This document shows positions 1 through 12,100 of a stretch of DNA of 64,000 bases, one piece after another; the stretch's first letter is position 1; each line of letters starts with the position of its first letter. A model generated the notes under the pieces. The model made no database searches. It saw nothing but the letters and a program-made list of their open reading frames with translations, and was not told the DNA's origin. This DNA comes from Eudromia elegans (taxonomy: Eukaryota; Chordata; Aves; Tinamiformes; Tinamidae). The position numbers and the translations under genes were made by a program. Where the stretch lies: positions 1,076,435-1,140,434 of the forward strand of contig PTEX01000003.1 in NCBI GenBank assembly GCA_003342815.1. The letters run 5' to 3'.

Positions 1-3000
1 CATAGAGACATGTTGTTCATTGTTTGCATGCATTCAAATGATCATCTAGTATTTGTGGAAAATGGTTTTTAGTTCTGAAATTATAGCACAGGCAGAGATT
101 TGTTTGAGAATGAATATCAGAACTGTACTATTTCATATGCATTATTTTACATACATCAGTTTTCTATTTTAAAATATCTTGCAATCAAGGAGCAGAAAAA
201 GATCACATAACTGAGGTGAAAAATGTCAATCCTTTTACCAGCTGAAAGAAAAGGTGGTGGACTCTAAATCAAAACACAGTAAAGGAATGAGATATGCCTA
301 GCAATGGAATTTTGCCTACAAGTGGGATTTTGTTTTGAGGAGAAGCAGGAATGAAACTGCTCCAAGAGGAAGGAGCATCGCAAGCTGATGACCCGAGCAC
401 AGACGGGGTGGTCAGTGTCCTTGCCAAGGGGGCACAGGAAACCCCTTTTACAGAGACACAGAGAGTAACAGAGGTAAGAAACCAAAAAAACTGTGAGCCA
501 GATTTGCCTTCTCACAGTTAATAAACTATTTTTGAATATCTTGAATGGTTCTACTAAAGTCCTTGATAGACACTTTCCAGCTACCCTGAGTGTGATAGCT
601 GTGATTTCTTTGATAGGCAAGATTTTCTTTGTAGTCCCTTCATATTATTCCTATCTTTATTTCTACATCCCATCCCAAACTATTCACTGGCATTTTGACA
701 TTTAGATAATAAGAGCTGTGTTTACTCACCATCAGGTGAAATATATATATTCAGGTCTTGGAATCATTCCCCTTAAACTATTGTTTCTAGCTTCCTAATC
801 GTTTTAATGCTCTGAGACTTTGGTTCTGGCTTTTTTGTACCCCTAATCCTATATGCACACTTACATGCCATTTGCATCTCACAACATCCACCTTTCTGTC
901 TTGTATCACTCCTACACCTCTTATTCTGTCACTCTGAGTTCTCTGATATTTTTCTCTGTCTCTTGTTCTTTCACTCCAAGATTTCTCGTTCTCTCACCCC
1001 TAAATATTTCTTGCTGTGTCAGGTGTCTCCAAGTTTCACCCACTCCTGAAGTCTGTTTTCTGCTCTCTGCTGTGATCTGTTGTTGCATGCATGAAGAAAC
1101 TAGAGATTACTGGATTTTTTTGAAAGATAGATGTAATTTGATTTCTTTGCCCATGTTTCTAACCTTCCTAGGAACCTTACCATCTTTTCTTGGGTTTTTT
1201 TGTAGCACCTCTCAGTCAGTTTCACATATTGTTAACAGGCTGGCTGACGCCCCATCTCCAGATCATTGGTTATATTAGCAAAGACGGGAGTTACTATTTA
1301 AGAGTAGCACTGCCCTCCTCAGGAGAGAGTGGCAGAGAGACTCAGTGGTGGCTCAAGCACAGGCTCCATAACAGTCAACCTCACAGGGATTTCTCTTCAT
1401 CTCTGCAGGAAGAAACTCTACTATGGTGCTGTGCCCTGTGACAGCAAGCCAGCCTGCAGAATGAGCCTGCTGCCCATGGAAACCTGGCTGCCTGTTTCCA
1501 AACCCAAAAGGTGCTTTCCTTTTATGCTTCTGGAGAAGAAAAACAATAAATCAATATTCACTCCTCAAGTTTGCCATGTGAGCAGCCGTAGAATAAAACC
1601 TTAATTCCTCGCTCTTCGTGTGAAGGCCTGCATCATGCAACTTCTTCCTATGCATTCCCTTTCTGTCTCTGCTAGCCCATATCTCTCAGAGCAAACAGTC
1701 CTTGTTTGTCATGAATTGCCTTCCTTTTAGAAGCTCCTTGCTTGCAGGAACAACAGAATCTTAAAGCTGATTTAGCTTAATAGACAATTGCTCTTATAAA
1801 TCCACTGCAGTAGTTATCCTGCACTGAGAGATCCACACTTTCTTCTCAGCTTTATCTTTTCTGTGGAGATTATACAGTGTCCCAGTATGCTGTAAAACCT
1901 TCACTTACGTAGGATCAGTAGCTCCCACTGAACCAGATTAAAGAGTAGACTGAATAAAGCCCTCAGTGCTCTCTGTTTAAAGAATTGTGTCCCTAGTTTG
2001 CTGTTATATGGTCCTGACTCACCACTACTCCACGGTAATTATGCTGAAGGAAAAGTGGGGAGTGGCACCTGCTGAATAACTGAATTTGGAAATAGGAAGC
2101 ATCTTTTGTAAGAAAGCATTTCTTTGGGTGCCTCAATATCTGCTTATCTTAAAAACTACTGATTAACTGCATTACAAAAGATCAGTCCCCAACACAGGGA
2201 ATTAGGACTGGCCACATCACTCTCATCAACATTAACAGACATGCTCATCTACAAAGCCAGTCCTTCCTTACCTATACAAGTAGTGAAGTATTTTGAGATA
2301 AGACCATCACTGAGAGGAAGTGAGTAATATTCGCTCTTTCCCTCCTGGTTTACTCTGGAGTGACTCCACCAACATCAGCCATGAGTTGTGCTTTTTTTTT
2401 GTTCCCCTATAAATAAAAAAGCAAGTGGCCAGTTTTGCCTCCAATTATTTCTAAATAACAATGCAAAGCTTTATCTCAGAAAAGAATTTTAGTACTGAAG
2501 TTACATATCCCTTACAAGAGGGATTTCTAATGGGGAATATACAGAAAGAAGCTCTACCCTCAGTTTTGTAATTAAGCTTTTAAAACATCCGATAATTCAG
2601 CGTTATTTGTTTTTCGTTTCTTTGATGAACTGATAAATGTCACTTGAATATTTTCATGAGCACTTAGTAGAAAAATCTAGCTTTCTTCAAAAGAAAATAG
2701 CATATACATTTATTCCTCAGCTACTGTATATAAATTCTAAATAGTACCTTGGCAGAATTATGAAATAAAAATGAATGCTTTTTAAGGCATTTGTGGAGTC
2801 TGGGGAATAAATGATAGGATTTTCTTATATTTCTCATATAGGCAGATAACAGATACATTTAATGCAAGAAGGAAATAGAATTTTAATAGAATTTTTAACT
2901 AAAGATCTTGAAACAAAACTAGACATACATTTTAATTGAATTTCTGGCTCAAATTACAGCAAACCATTATAAATCATTAGGAATCAGTTTTAAAACTGCT

Positions 3001-3020
3001 TTCACTTTTACCCGTATTAC
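1..3020. other. AT-rich non-coding stretch, no gene seen
   Basis: No open frame here exceeds about 140 codons and none resembles a known protein. The longest, at 853-1278 on the plus strand, lies in a pyrimidine-rich stretch (about 853-1210, many CTCT/TTCT words), and that composition alone removes many stop codons. A donor-like AG|GTAAG occurs near 473 without a convincing acceptor partner. A short T run at 2391-2400 is the only notable simple repeat. Function unknown; intergenic or intronic DNA is the simplest reading. Confidence 0.65.
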
Positions 3021-3039
3021 AAACACAGAGGTAAGCTTT

Positions 3040-3440
3040 TACAGCTACAGATAAGTGTTAATAAATTACCCGAATTTCAAAATTAATGGCTGCCCGGCTG
3101 CTTTGGGGAGATATCATTGTGTTTCATGAATATTTTGATTTTGTGATTAGATCAAAATGCACTGAATTCCTAAACAGTCATAACTAAGGTCTGCTGATCA
3201 TAAACTGTTCTTTTTTAATAAATTATATTCCTCACAAATCTGCTGATATGGAATAATTAGAAATTGGTTGCCTGCATTTACTGTAATATTTGCATGACTT
3301 TAGATCTCCACCTACTGATCTAGTGGCTGGCAGGAAATGTACATTTTGTACATTTCTAAATATACCTTGCCTGCAGAGATAATGGTTTATATTGTGATGT
3401 TAAGAAGGTTTTTATTTGCAAAAAACAAAGAGGTGTCACT
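3040..3440. promoter_or_regulatory. Candidate conserved non-coding element
   Basis: High-complexity AT-rich sequence with dense homeodomain-type cores (TTAATAAATTA near 3058, AATTAATGG near 3081, GATTAG near 3146, AATAATTAG near 3252) and an octamer-like ATTTGCAT near 3289, the POU-factor site. It also holds a perfect inverted repeat (GAAATGTAC, 5-base loop, GTACATTTC) at 3334-3356 and a second one (ATTTTGAT / ATCAAAAT) at 3132-3158. No long ORF and no simple repeat. Motif density of this kind is common in vertebrate developmental enhancers, but AT-rich DNA yields such cores by chance, so conservation is needed to support the call. Confidence 0.3.
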
Positions 3441-5786
3441 TGCCAGTTCTGGGAGACATTGATTAGGCTGTTTATGTCATTCCTATTCAGAACTTATTAT
3501 TTACAGCTTTCCTGTTTCCTCTCCTTTGTAGGAGATAATGATCTGTCTCTTGTAAACTGCTTAAAGTGTGCCTATTTTCTCCTTTTTTTAGGGAGTCTTG
3601 AAATACATTTTATAGAAGGCAAGCATATTGAAATGGAATGTAAACGGTGTAAAATACAGCATATTAATCGAAAATGATATCTGTCAATATAATCTTTAAA
3701 TTAAGTGGTATACAAATATTTATAGTTAGGAAATGAAAATTGCGAATCCATTTTCCATTGTGGAATGCACACATATCTGAATGTGATCCTGTAAGACATA
3801 TACATTCTATAATTAAATGCACTTACGTTTAGGGGGGCTATTCATTTTAAACGTACTGTACACGTGCGTATCTGGGTTCTGCTACAGATCTGCAGCAAGG
3901 AAGGGAGCGTGCGTTACTATATGGCACTCAGCTCTCTGAATGTCCTAACCACATGGCTTCCCTACAGATTCTTTACAATCAGATGCCTTCAGGTGCTTTT
4001 CAAATATAGGAGGGTGCCTTCACTTTTCTGGCAAATACAGTGAGGATTTAAAATATTTCTTAATCCTTACTGTAGATCCAGTGTTGAAGAGGCAGACTAC
4101 AACCTACTATATAACCCACTTAGATGATGGGAGTAAGCATGGTAGATACTCACATGCTAAAATCAGAACAATCCCCCATTTCAATAAAGCAAATGGCAAT
4201 TGCCACCATTGCTGTGGCTTTACATCATGCATGGTAGCTCCAGCAGAAAACACTAATTAGAAAAAAAAATCAGTTAGATCACATGCTAACCATTTATTTT
4301 AGAGAGAACACATCCTTTCTGAGAAAAGTTTACCCCGCAGTGTGTTTTCATTGCAGTTTTTACTGCAACCTGGTAAAAATAATTACATTAAAATTTAGTA
4401 CTGAGTTTCATCACAAATACATATCGCATACACATTTTAGCTATCCTCTAAATTATTTTTTTTAAGTGTGATATTAGTGCTGTAGAAGGAGAACAGCTCC
4501 AGTGCCTACACCTGTTGAATAACGTGTTGATTGATGCCTTGTCAGTAGCCCTCAGAACTGCCACAGGAACATTAATCTGTGTATTAGCGACTGATTTTTC
4601 AACGCTGAAAGATCTGATAGCCTGGTCAGGAGCAGATGAATAAACGTGATGATAAAAGAAGGAATCTTATTTGTTACATCCCTTTCACTGGCCATACTGG
4701 AAACCAGAATTCCTGGCTAGGGAATATTTTCCTGGCTAGCCTGGCTTAGTGGCTTGCTGGCTGGTGTTACAGTCTCCCCACTTTAGCATACTGTTTCAAA
4801 CCAAACAGTAACTTGGTTGGAAACAAACCCAAACCACAAGCTGCATTATACAGAGGGTGATAGTATGCTCCTTATCATCATCATCAACGGGTACATGGTT
4901 GCCGTTGTTAGGGATGCAGTTAACAACTGACAAGAGAAGGAAGAGGCCTCAACAGCACCAAACTCTAGGTATTTAGGTGCCTCCATTGGAAGGATAATTT
5001 CCCTGTAGTTCTAATAAAAGTTTCTTTGGTGAGGGATCCAGGCAGGAAACTTGAGCAGACCGTATTTTCCTCTAGAGGAGGCACTTGCTCTTCACTAACT
5101 ATTCTGGAAGCTTAGGATACGAGGCTCCTAACTTAGGCATGGAAATTAGTTACCTAAATTTGACCGGGGAGAATACTAGCCAACTGGTAAACTAATTGCA
5201 CAAATTAATAATTGTACAAAGACATCACACGGTACAAATCATTAATAATTGAACTGAGTTTGTTTTCTAAACTCCTGAATTGGGATTTAGCTCTGGGAAA
5301 TGAGGAAATAATCTGGAAACAAAACTGAGGCAGAAACAAATAAAGAAACAGCCAGATGCATCCCCTGGGACTCCTGACATCCATGGGAAATCAGATGCTT
5401 CGTGGATTGGAGACATACAGATAGAAAAAGCCCATGGCACAGAGTTAGAAAAATATGTGTTTTACTTTGAAAGCTATGTTTGACCAAGATATCTTTTAAA
5501 AATACTATGTAGGACATGAGAGCTGCTATGGTTACACCAGTGAAGACTGTCTTATGTGAACCTAAAGATTTCTGTGAGAATCCTAATTCTACCCTCAGAG
5601 GATATTACTAACTCCCATTGATGTTAGTTCTCTATGGGACAAAGTTTGGGCCTGGGGATTGTTAACTGGAATAATTCTTATGAAGAGAGAATATACAATT
5701 TTTCTTGCAAAGAAATAACAAGGGATAATCTGAAGTGCTCTAAGCCACCATCAGGAAGAAGAATTATTATCTTTTCTTTTTACAAG
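3441..5786. other. Non-coding stretch with small internal repeats
   Basis: No gene seen. Contents: a cluster of CCTGGCTAG / TGGCT words at 4711-4774, a short (ATC)n run near 4877, and the 11-mer ATTAATAATTG repeated at 5204-5214 and 5241-5251 around two copies of GTACAAA. At 5298-5350 the words GAGGAAAT and AAACTGAGGCA resemble a reverse-strand MIR SINE, weakly. At 5610-5639 ACTCCCATTGA followed by CTATGGGA resembles a widespread old amniote repeat motif. Confidence 0.55.
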
Positions 5787-5950
5787 AAAAAAGAACCTAC
5801 TTTTAAGCTAATATTGACAGATCTCTGCAGACCAGAAGAGAAACAATCCCGCAGCCTAAGCAAAGCAAAGAGATCAGTCTCTGACAGCCTTTCAGAGCCC
5901 AGCTGCTGGTGAAAGAGAGCGGAGGAGCAGCGAGTCGGAGGAGCCGACGG
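5787..5950 (+). other. Possible short exon with CpG-rich end
   Basis: A pyrimidine tract followed by ACAAG (ending at 5786) makes a plausible splice acceptor, and GACGG|GTGAGG at 5950/5951 a plausible donor. The last 45 bases carry five CpGs in a CpG-poor neighbourhood and are rich in GGAG/GCAG words of the exonic-enhancer type. Only one frame is open from the acceptor: it encodes about 41 residues ending ...SEPSCW, with a TGA at 5910-5912, so an internal coding exon is excluded. It could be a non-coding RNA exon, a last-coding or UTR exon, or chance. No protein family recognised. Confidence 0.2.
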
Positions 5951-8832
5951 GTGAGGTGCATATTCCTGGAACCCAGTAAGTAGGCCTAGCTATTTAGCAG
6001 ATTTTGTAAAGTACCTTTTGTGTGGAGAATAAATAGACTCAAATATGATCCTGAAATCTTCAGGATCATACATGGCATAAGAAACTTGGTTAGCATCAGT
6101 GTTCTGCTGCTGAATTATTTGTACCTGTGCATGTTTGCATTAGCGATAGTGACTTCAAAGTGCTGTGGTGACAGTCGTTCTGTATAATGCTGAACATCCC
6201 AGCATGTTTTAACAAGGGGGCAGGATTACGTTTTGAACAGTTCTGGTGCTATTTGCTTTGTGGAGATGCTTAATTGTATGCTAAATTGACTGCAGACAGG
6301 ATCTTCTAAAGCTCAGTTTTTCACGGGGACCTCAGAGAGTTAGCATCCACCTCCCATTGACATGCAGCGCGATTCGGGCAGGGGACTCCCTCAGGCTCTG
6401 GTGCATATCCCAGCCTTATTGTCCTTTTCTGCACAAATATGTGACAATCATTGTCCCGACTGGGGTGGGTTAATTAGTTAATATTTATATCATGTTCTGG
6501 GGACTGTGAAGTAGGAGAGAAGTGCTGACTGCCAGTAGTATTATTATTATTGAATTCTAAATCTCTTTTGCACTCCTGAAGTGACAACTAGAAGTCAGAA
6601 GCCTCTTTGCCTGGGGTGATGAGGGGAGAAATGTTGTTAAAATACTCAGGTACAGTGTGGGTAACATTTGAACGTTGTATTTCTGTATGTGCTGTTGGCT
6701 CCTGATTTTGCAACACAGGGAATCAGCTGTGAGGGGAAGAAACAGGATTGTTTCCTTCTTCCCAAGAAAACACAGGTCAAATCTGTCTGGATCATGGTGA
6801 AAACTGCACCTAAGACACAGAACCCAGATCCCTGCTATTGCCCATCAGTATCTAACCAACAAGACCAGTTCGGTATATACTCAAAACCAATGTTTAGTCT
6901 GTGTCACTCAGACTCGAGGATTTGAGATCTTGCTTATAACTTTCCCGAGCTATTCCTCGAGAAACGGGCTGATTCTCTTGTCTCCATCCACTCCTGGGCA
7001 TCTGAAGATGTCTTAGTGGCCTGATCACTGCCTCTCCATGACAAATCACTTGGCTTACAGATCAGGAAGAGTATTTCCCATCTCGGTCAATCTGGCAAAC
7101 ATGTCAAGGGAAGGGCCAGTCTGGATTAACTGAATAGGAATTTTCTTTTAGGAGGAGAAATGAAAATATTTAGTTCAGCATCTCAGTCCCCTGCAGATGA
7201 AAGCAAAAGAGACTTGGGAGAGGCGACATTTTGCCTGTCAGAAGTTGGTCTCCATCTGTGCTCTGTTCTGTCAGAGCCGTGGATGAGAGGACTGAGAAAC
7301 AAACTGTTGCTGGGACAGACTGAAGAAAGCCAGTCTCTACTTATCAGTCCTGTGGCATGAAGCCTTTCACCTCTCTCTGGGACTGATTTAGTGCCTGATA
7401 TGTGTGTGGCAACCTCCTAACATTATCAAGTTAAAACATTATGCTCTCTGTTCAAAGCCATCCTGGTGCCCGATTTTGTACTCGCCAATGCACACGCCAT
7501 TACAATGACACACCAAAGCAGAATCATTCTGCAAGGTAAAATGGATCAATTTAGGAAGCAAACTCCTAGACTCCACATACTCTGTGGAGGCTTTGTGACT
7601 CATTCACAGGGTTCCACAAAGCAGGAGAACCCAGCATTGCCCCTCATATACTTGTATTTGTTATAGCAGCCCCTGACAATGGCTAAGGAAGGGTAAATTA
7701 TAGCTCTGCTGAACAATTCACCTGTGCAAAATCCTGATGCATTACCCAGATTCTGCCTAGTCAGACTGACAACTGGGTGTGCTAATAGCAAAGAGTCTAT
7801 TTACTAGAGGAAGCATTAACTATGAATATTTATTCATATGCATAGATAAATTTCTTGAAATTGCATTTGGAATCATGATTGGCATGTGGAAAAAAGCCCA
7901 CAAATCTGAAATGGACTAAAAGTCAGTGTAAAAAATCAAGGGGAAAAGGGACATCTTTACATATGTTCAACTCACGAGGACAAAGAAACCTAAGAGCAGA
8001 TCTCCACAGCACAACAGGGTTTATGTTAGAGGTACCTGAGTTAGTCACAAGTTAGGTGGTTTATGCACATAGCAAAGAAAAATGCTATGAAACCATAGTG
8101 CTTTAGGGCTAAAAAGTGATATAGATGTTGAAGATTATTCTTTCTGATACCAAGGAATTGCTCTCCAGCTGCTCCCTATACAATATGGTATGTATATGCA
8201 GGTAGGTGTGCATCCGCACCCCCTGGATGTTTCAGAGGGACGGGCAGCCACACTCACTGCTGCTCTCGCTTCAGCCCTGACCCACAATTTTTCCTGCCTG
8301 CTCCCATATGAGAGCAGGAGCTGTCTCTCTCTTGGACTGGGCCCGTCCTTGCTTTGATTAACTGCTTATCCTGTATAGGGGGAAGCTCCTTAGGCCAACA
8401 TTTTCAAAATTAAGCACATCAACCAGACACTTGAACCCCTGTTAGGCACTTCAAAGAGTGGCCTGATTCCTCATCATGTAAAAGCTACAGCTGTCACCAG
8501 ATTTACTTGGAGGTTTTTGTGATCTTCAGCTCTAAAAAGTAGGCCATTTTTATTTAGAGTCCTAAAAACAAATTGAGTACTTAGCTTTTGGCAACTTCAA
8601 CCTGAACCTTGGTCCTAAGCTCTTTTTTAATTCTCTGCTTAGTAAAAGAATGGGAAATAGTTACAGTGTCTATGCATCAGTGTTGTCCTGAAGATTAGTT
8701 AGAAATCGTAAAATGTTATGCAACATAGTAAAGCATATCTACTTTTATTCTATAGAGACAGCAAAAATAAAAGATAATCACCTTTATCAATTGTTTTTTT
8801 TCTGTCACCCACATCACAGTATAACTCAAGCT
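5951..8832. other. Non-coding stretch with hairpin and old repeat traces
   Basis: No gene seen; the open frames at 6668-6925, 7160-7360 and 7466-7666 are short and unlike known proteins. A perfect 11-bp hairpin lies at 6044-6070. A (TTA)n run sits at 6539-6552. CTCCCATTGAC near 6351 and the stretch 8395-8485 (AAAATTAAGCACAT ... GGCACTTC ... GGCCTGATTC) resemble fragments of old amniote interspersed repeats, but I cannot name the family. Confidence 0.5.
6044..6070. repeat. Perfect inverted repeat, 11-bp arms
   Basis: TATGATCCTGA (6044-6054) and TCAGGATCATA (6060-6070) are exact reverse complements separated by AATCT, so the strand or its RNA could fold into an 11-bp stem with a 5-base loop. 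The stem is too short for a microRNA precursor. It starts about 95 bases downstream of the possible splice donor at 5951. Confidence 0.85.
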
Positions 8833-9171
8833 TTACATTAAACTCATGCTTGCTGCATGGGTTGACTCTTCGGAGAGTGAGAATGGAATCAGTGTGGGAT
8901 AGTTGCTTTGCATCTCCATTTCTTCAATAAATATACAAAACTTCTTTTTGCTTCTGTCAATGTGGAATCCTCTTTCCACAAGTTCACAATGAAACTTGAC
9001 CAAGTTATGATGGAGGGAAGCCCAAGAAAACTTTTCCTCATGCAGGGGAATTTTGCCATTTTGCTTCACAGACAAACAACAGGAAGGCCAAGAAAAACAA
9101 TATTACACATTTCTTTCACAGCTGTATCTGAACAAATTACACTTGAATGTTACTGTCTTGGACCTGTGTGA
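8833..9171. other. Region open on both strands, unrecognised
   Basis: An 80-codon frame on the minus strand (8833-9075) overlaps an 87-codon frame on the plus strand (8908-9171). Neither translation has low-complexity sequence, a signal peptide or a motif I recognise. Canonical splice sites do not bracket either frame clearly. Overlapping frames of this size are expected a few times in 64 kb. I therefore list it as unexplained sequence and not as a gene. Confidence 0.2.
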
Positions 9172-12100
9172 ACATACATAAAAATGTTCCCTGGTTTAGA
9201 GAGTTTAGAATTAGAGATAGAGATGAGCTTTATGTTAAGTTGGATTACAGTGTTCACTGTAAACATCCTGGGATTTTACCAGCAATTTAGAGGTAGGTCT
9301 AACTGGAAGGAGGGCAACGTAATTTAGGATTTGTAGGAACTATTTACACAAAATAGTTTGTTCTTACTTTGCTCCTGTAAGAAGCTAAATGGATTCAGAG
9401 GGCAGGCTCACACAAATTTTGTTGCCTGGGTAGACTATGAATTTACTCAGAGCAATACTGCCCACCCACAGCTGTGCCGATCCCTCTGCAACTGCTTTCG
9501 AGAGCAATATTTTGCCAGCTCACAATCAAGCTCACAGTCTTTTCCTTAGAAGAGTGGTTGTTGCTGATCCTGTGCTCATCACCAAACTGGAAATAGCAGC
9601 AAGATGCATACAAAGATTATCAACCTTCTTTACAATAAATCTCTCTCATGACTGGCGCCTCCTTCACCTGCCACTTCTGCAACATTCAGTCACGTAGATA
9701 TTGATGTGCAGAGACCAGCTTAGGGTTGGAGGTCTGAGGAAGGCATAGAGAGCAATGATGTCTGTGGGGATCATTAAGTCCTTAACTCTAGTTAAAGAAT
9801 CATAAGATTTAGTCCCAGATTTCACATTTAGTAATTCCTGATATGTCATGATTATACTATTTCCCTCCCCCAAAAAAAATCATTGCTACTGTGAGGCAAT
9901 CAGTAAGGAGGACTCAGCTTCCTCCCTGGTTATGAATATTTATTGCTATTCAGGCACATTAATCAGGCCTTTTCAAAATAAAATATTTATTTAAGAATAT
10001 AGAGGAAATTGCAATTTTGAAGAAATATTTCTAAAATAATATTATCCACAGAGGATCAAGTACTAACCATTGCTCAAGCTGTTTTCCAGTCGATCTGTGG
10101 TGTAAAAAGTGTATTTTATACAAAGTTCCTAATGACTAAAAAGACCATCAATATTTCCAAGGTATAATCTTAGCTTTTCACTATGTGATGCAGTAGTTGA
10201 GTTACTGATGGGGTGAACTCTTGGGCAGATAAAAATACCTCCTTCACTTGAAAGTATCTCAGGATCATATGTTTTACTCCAAGAAAAAAAAAGGAAGCTT
10301 CCATATCATATAAATTTTTAAACATAATAGGAAATTTCTGATAATGAAGATTTGTATATAAAAGTTTGCCTATCAATTTAATATATTAAATGTAATAAAC
10401 TAAGGTGTACAGGCAAGCATAATCAAAGTACTCAGCAGAACAATCACTGTCATAACATGCAATACCCTCGTAGAAGATGGTCCTTAGAGAACACACTTTT
10501 TTCACGTACTAGGCTGAAAAATCCTTTATACCATACAGGACTGCACAGGCCTTTTCAAATGTGTATGCCAGAAAGATCAATTGGATCTAAGGCACTGCAT
10601 GTTGTAATGGAAATACTATACGACAATATTCATTGATTGAAACTAAACATTACTTTCAAAGTAAATTAAGTATTGAAATCTTTTCAGAAACCTTCTAAAT
10701 CTGAAAAGTTATTCTAATTTTTGTGGCTAAGTCGAGCATTTCAAGACAGCAATTACAGAAAAAAATAGCTATGATAATGTCATTTGACTTCCTATACAGG
10801 ACAGGTTTATCTAAATTAATATTCTTTAAAAATAAGCAGGACTGTAACAAAGTAATACACATATTCTAAAGTTATTTTCCCCTCATTGAAACATTCTACA
10901 AAATTTCTGATTTCAGGAAAAGTCAGAGAGGATAGTAATAAATACCTTTGCAGTGTACATGTGCACGTGGCACCATGAACTCCCAGTCTTTGTGGAAGTT
11001 CTCCATATTGAAACAATGCTAGGAGGAATCATTTTGCTAAGAAGTTGTATCACTTCTGCCAAAGTATTAACGGATCACAATGACAGACTGGGATAAATCT
11101 CTGCCCTAAAAAGTCCTTTCACGCACTTGAGGAGCCTCAGTGAAGAGGAAAACAAAATTACCTTTCCACCTCATAAATGATATTTCAAAAATGCTATGAA
11201 AATATCCCCCTCCATCTGTAAGAAGTGGAGTTAAAAATATTCTGACATTTTGAACTATATTTGAAAATCTACATGAAGAAGTATAAATTCCGGAGCAGAG
11301 AACCCCACACCCTGCCTCCCAACAGTCCTCATTTCTCTTTTACCTCAGCAAACAGATTTTGTTATAAGACTTAAAAGAAACTTGATAAAACCCAAAAATT
11401 CTCTATCATGGATGAACTCTTCAGTGGTACAGTTATGGCAATGACAAAGAACTAGGTAGCCATTTTTTGAAATATGGACATGACTTTCTGGTGACTAAAG
11501 CTGGAGTCTTAAATCCTCTCATTTAAGTGGGAACATCTTAAAAATATATATAAAAAAAAAAAATGGATCAACTCTCTTAGGCCCAAAATTGTAGAATTAA
11601 GATGAAATTGACCATAAGAAGTATATTGAAAAGTTTACGAGGTTAAAATGCTGTCTGCACTGAAAATACTGAATGAAAAATGTTGGTGAAAAATGCTTAG
11701 AAAATATTTAGTAATACTGTTTTGATTTTTCAGTATTAATGTTTTATGATTTAGCTACTTATCTATATATATATTTATTTAAAAATATAAAAATGCTTTA
11801 AGGGTAAATGAAATATTTCAAAATTATTGACAGAAAGGATTCAAGTGACCATAAATGAAAATTTAGAAAACAGGCCCCTTAAAGGAAGAAAAACTTTTTT
11901 TTTTAACTTTGTTTTACAAAAGTTATAAAATATTAGATTTTTGCCCTTAAACCAAAAATATCCTTTCCCTGGGCAGAAAATCTGTTCTTCAGCTAGCTCT
12001 AATTCTGGAACTCAGCACTGAGCATATGTGTATCAGAGTAGTATTAGTCCTAGTTTCCATAAATTACATGGAAGTTTGCTTTTTCTATGGTTAAATCTGT

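Noticed and set aside
853..1278. 141-codon plus-strand frame
   Set aside because: Much of it is a pyrimidine-rich tract, giving a Ser/Leu/Phe/Cys-biased translation with few chances for stops; no domain recognised.
5298..5350. Reverse-strand MIR fragment around AAACTGAGGCA
   Set aside because: About 30 bases resemble MIR but neighbouring consensus segments are missing; kept only as a note in the block description.
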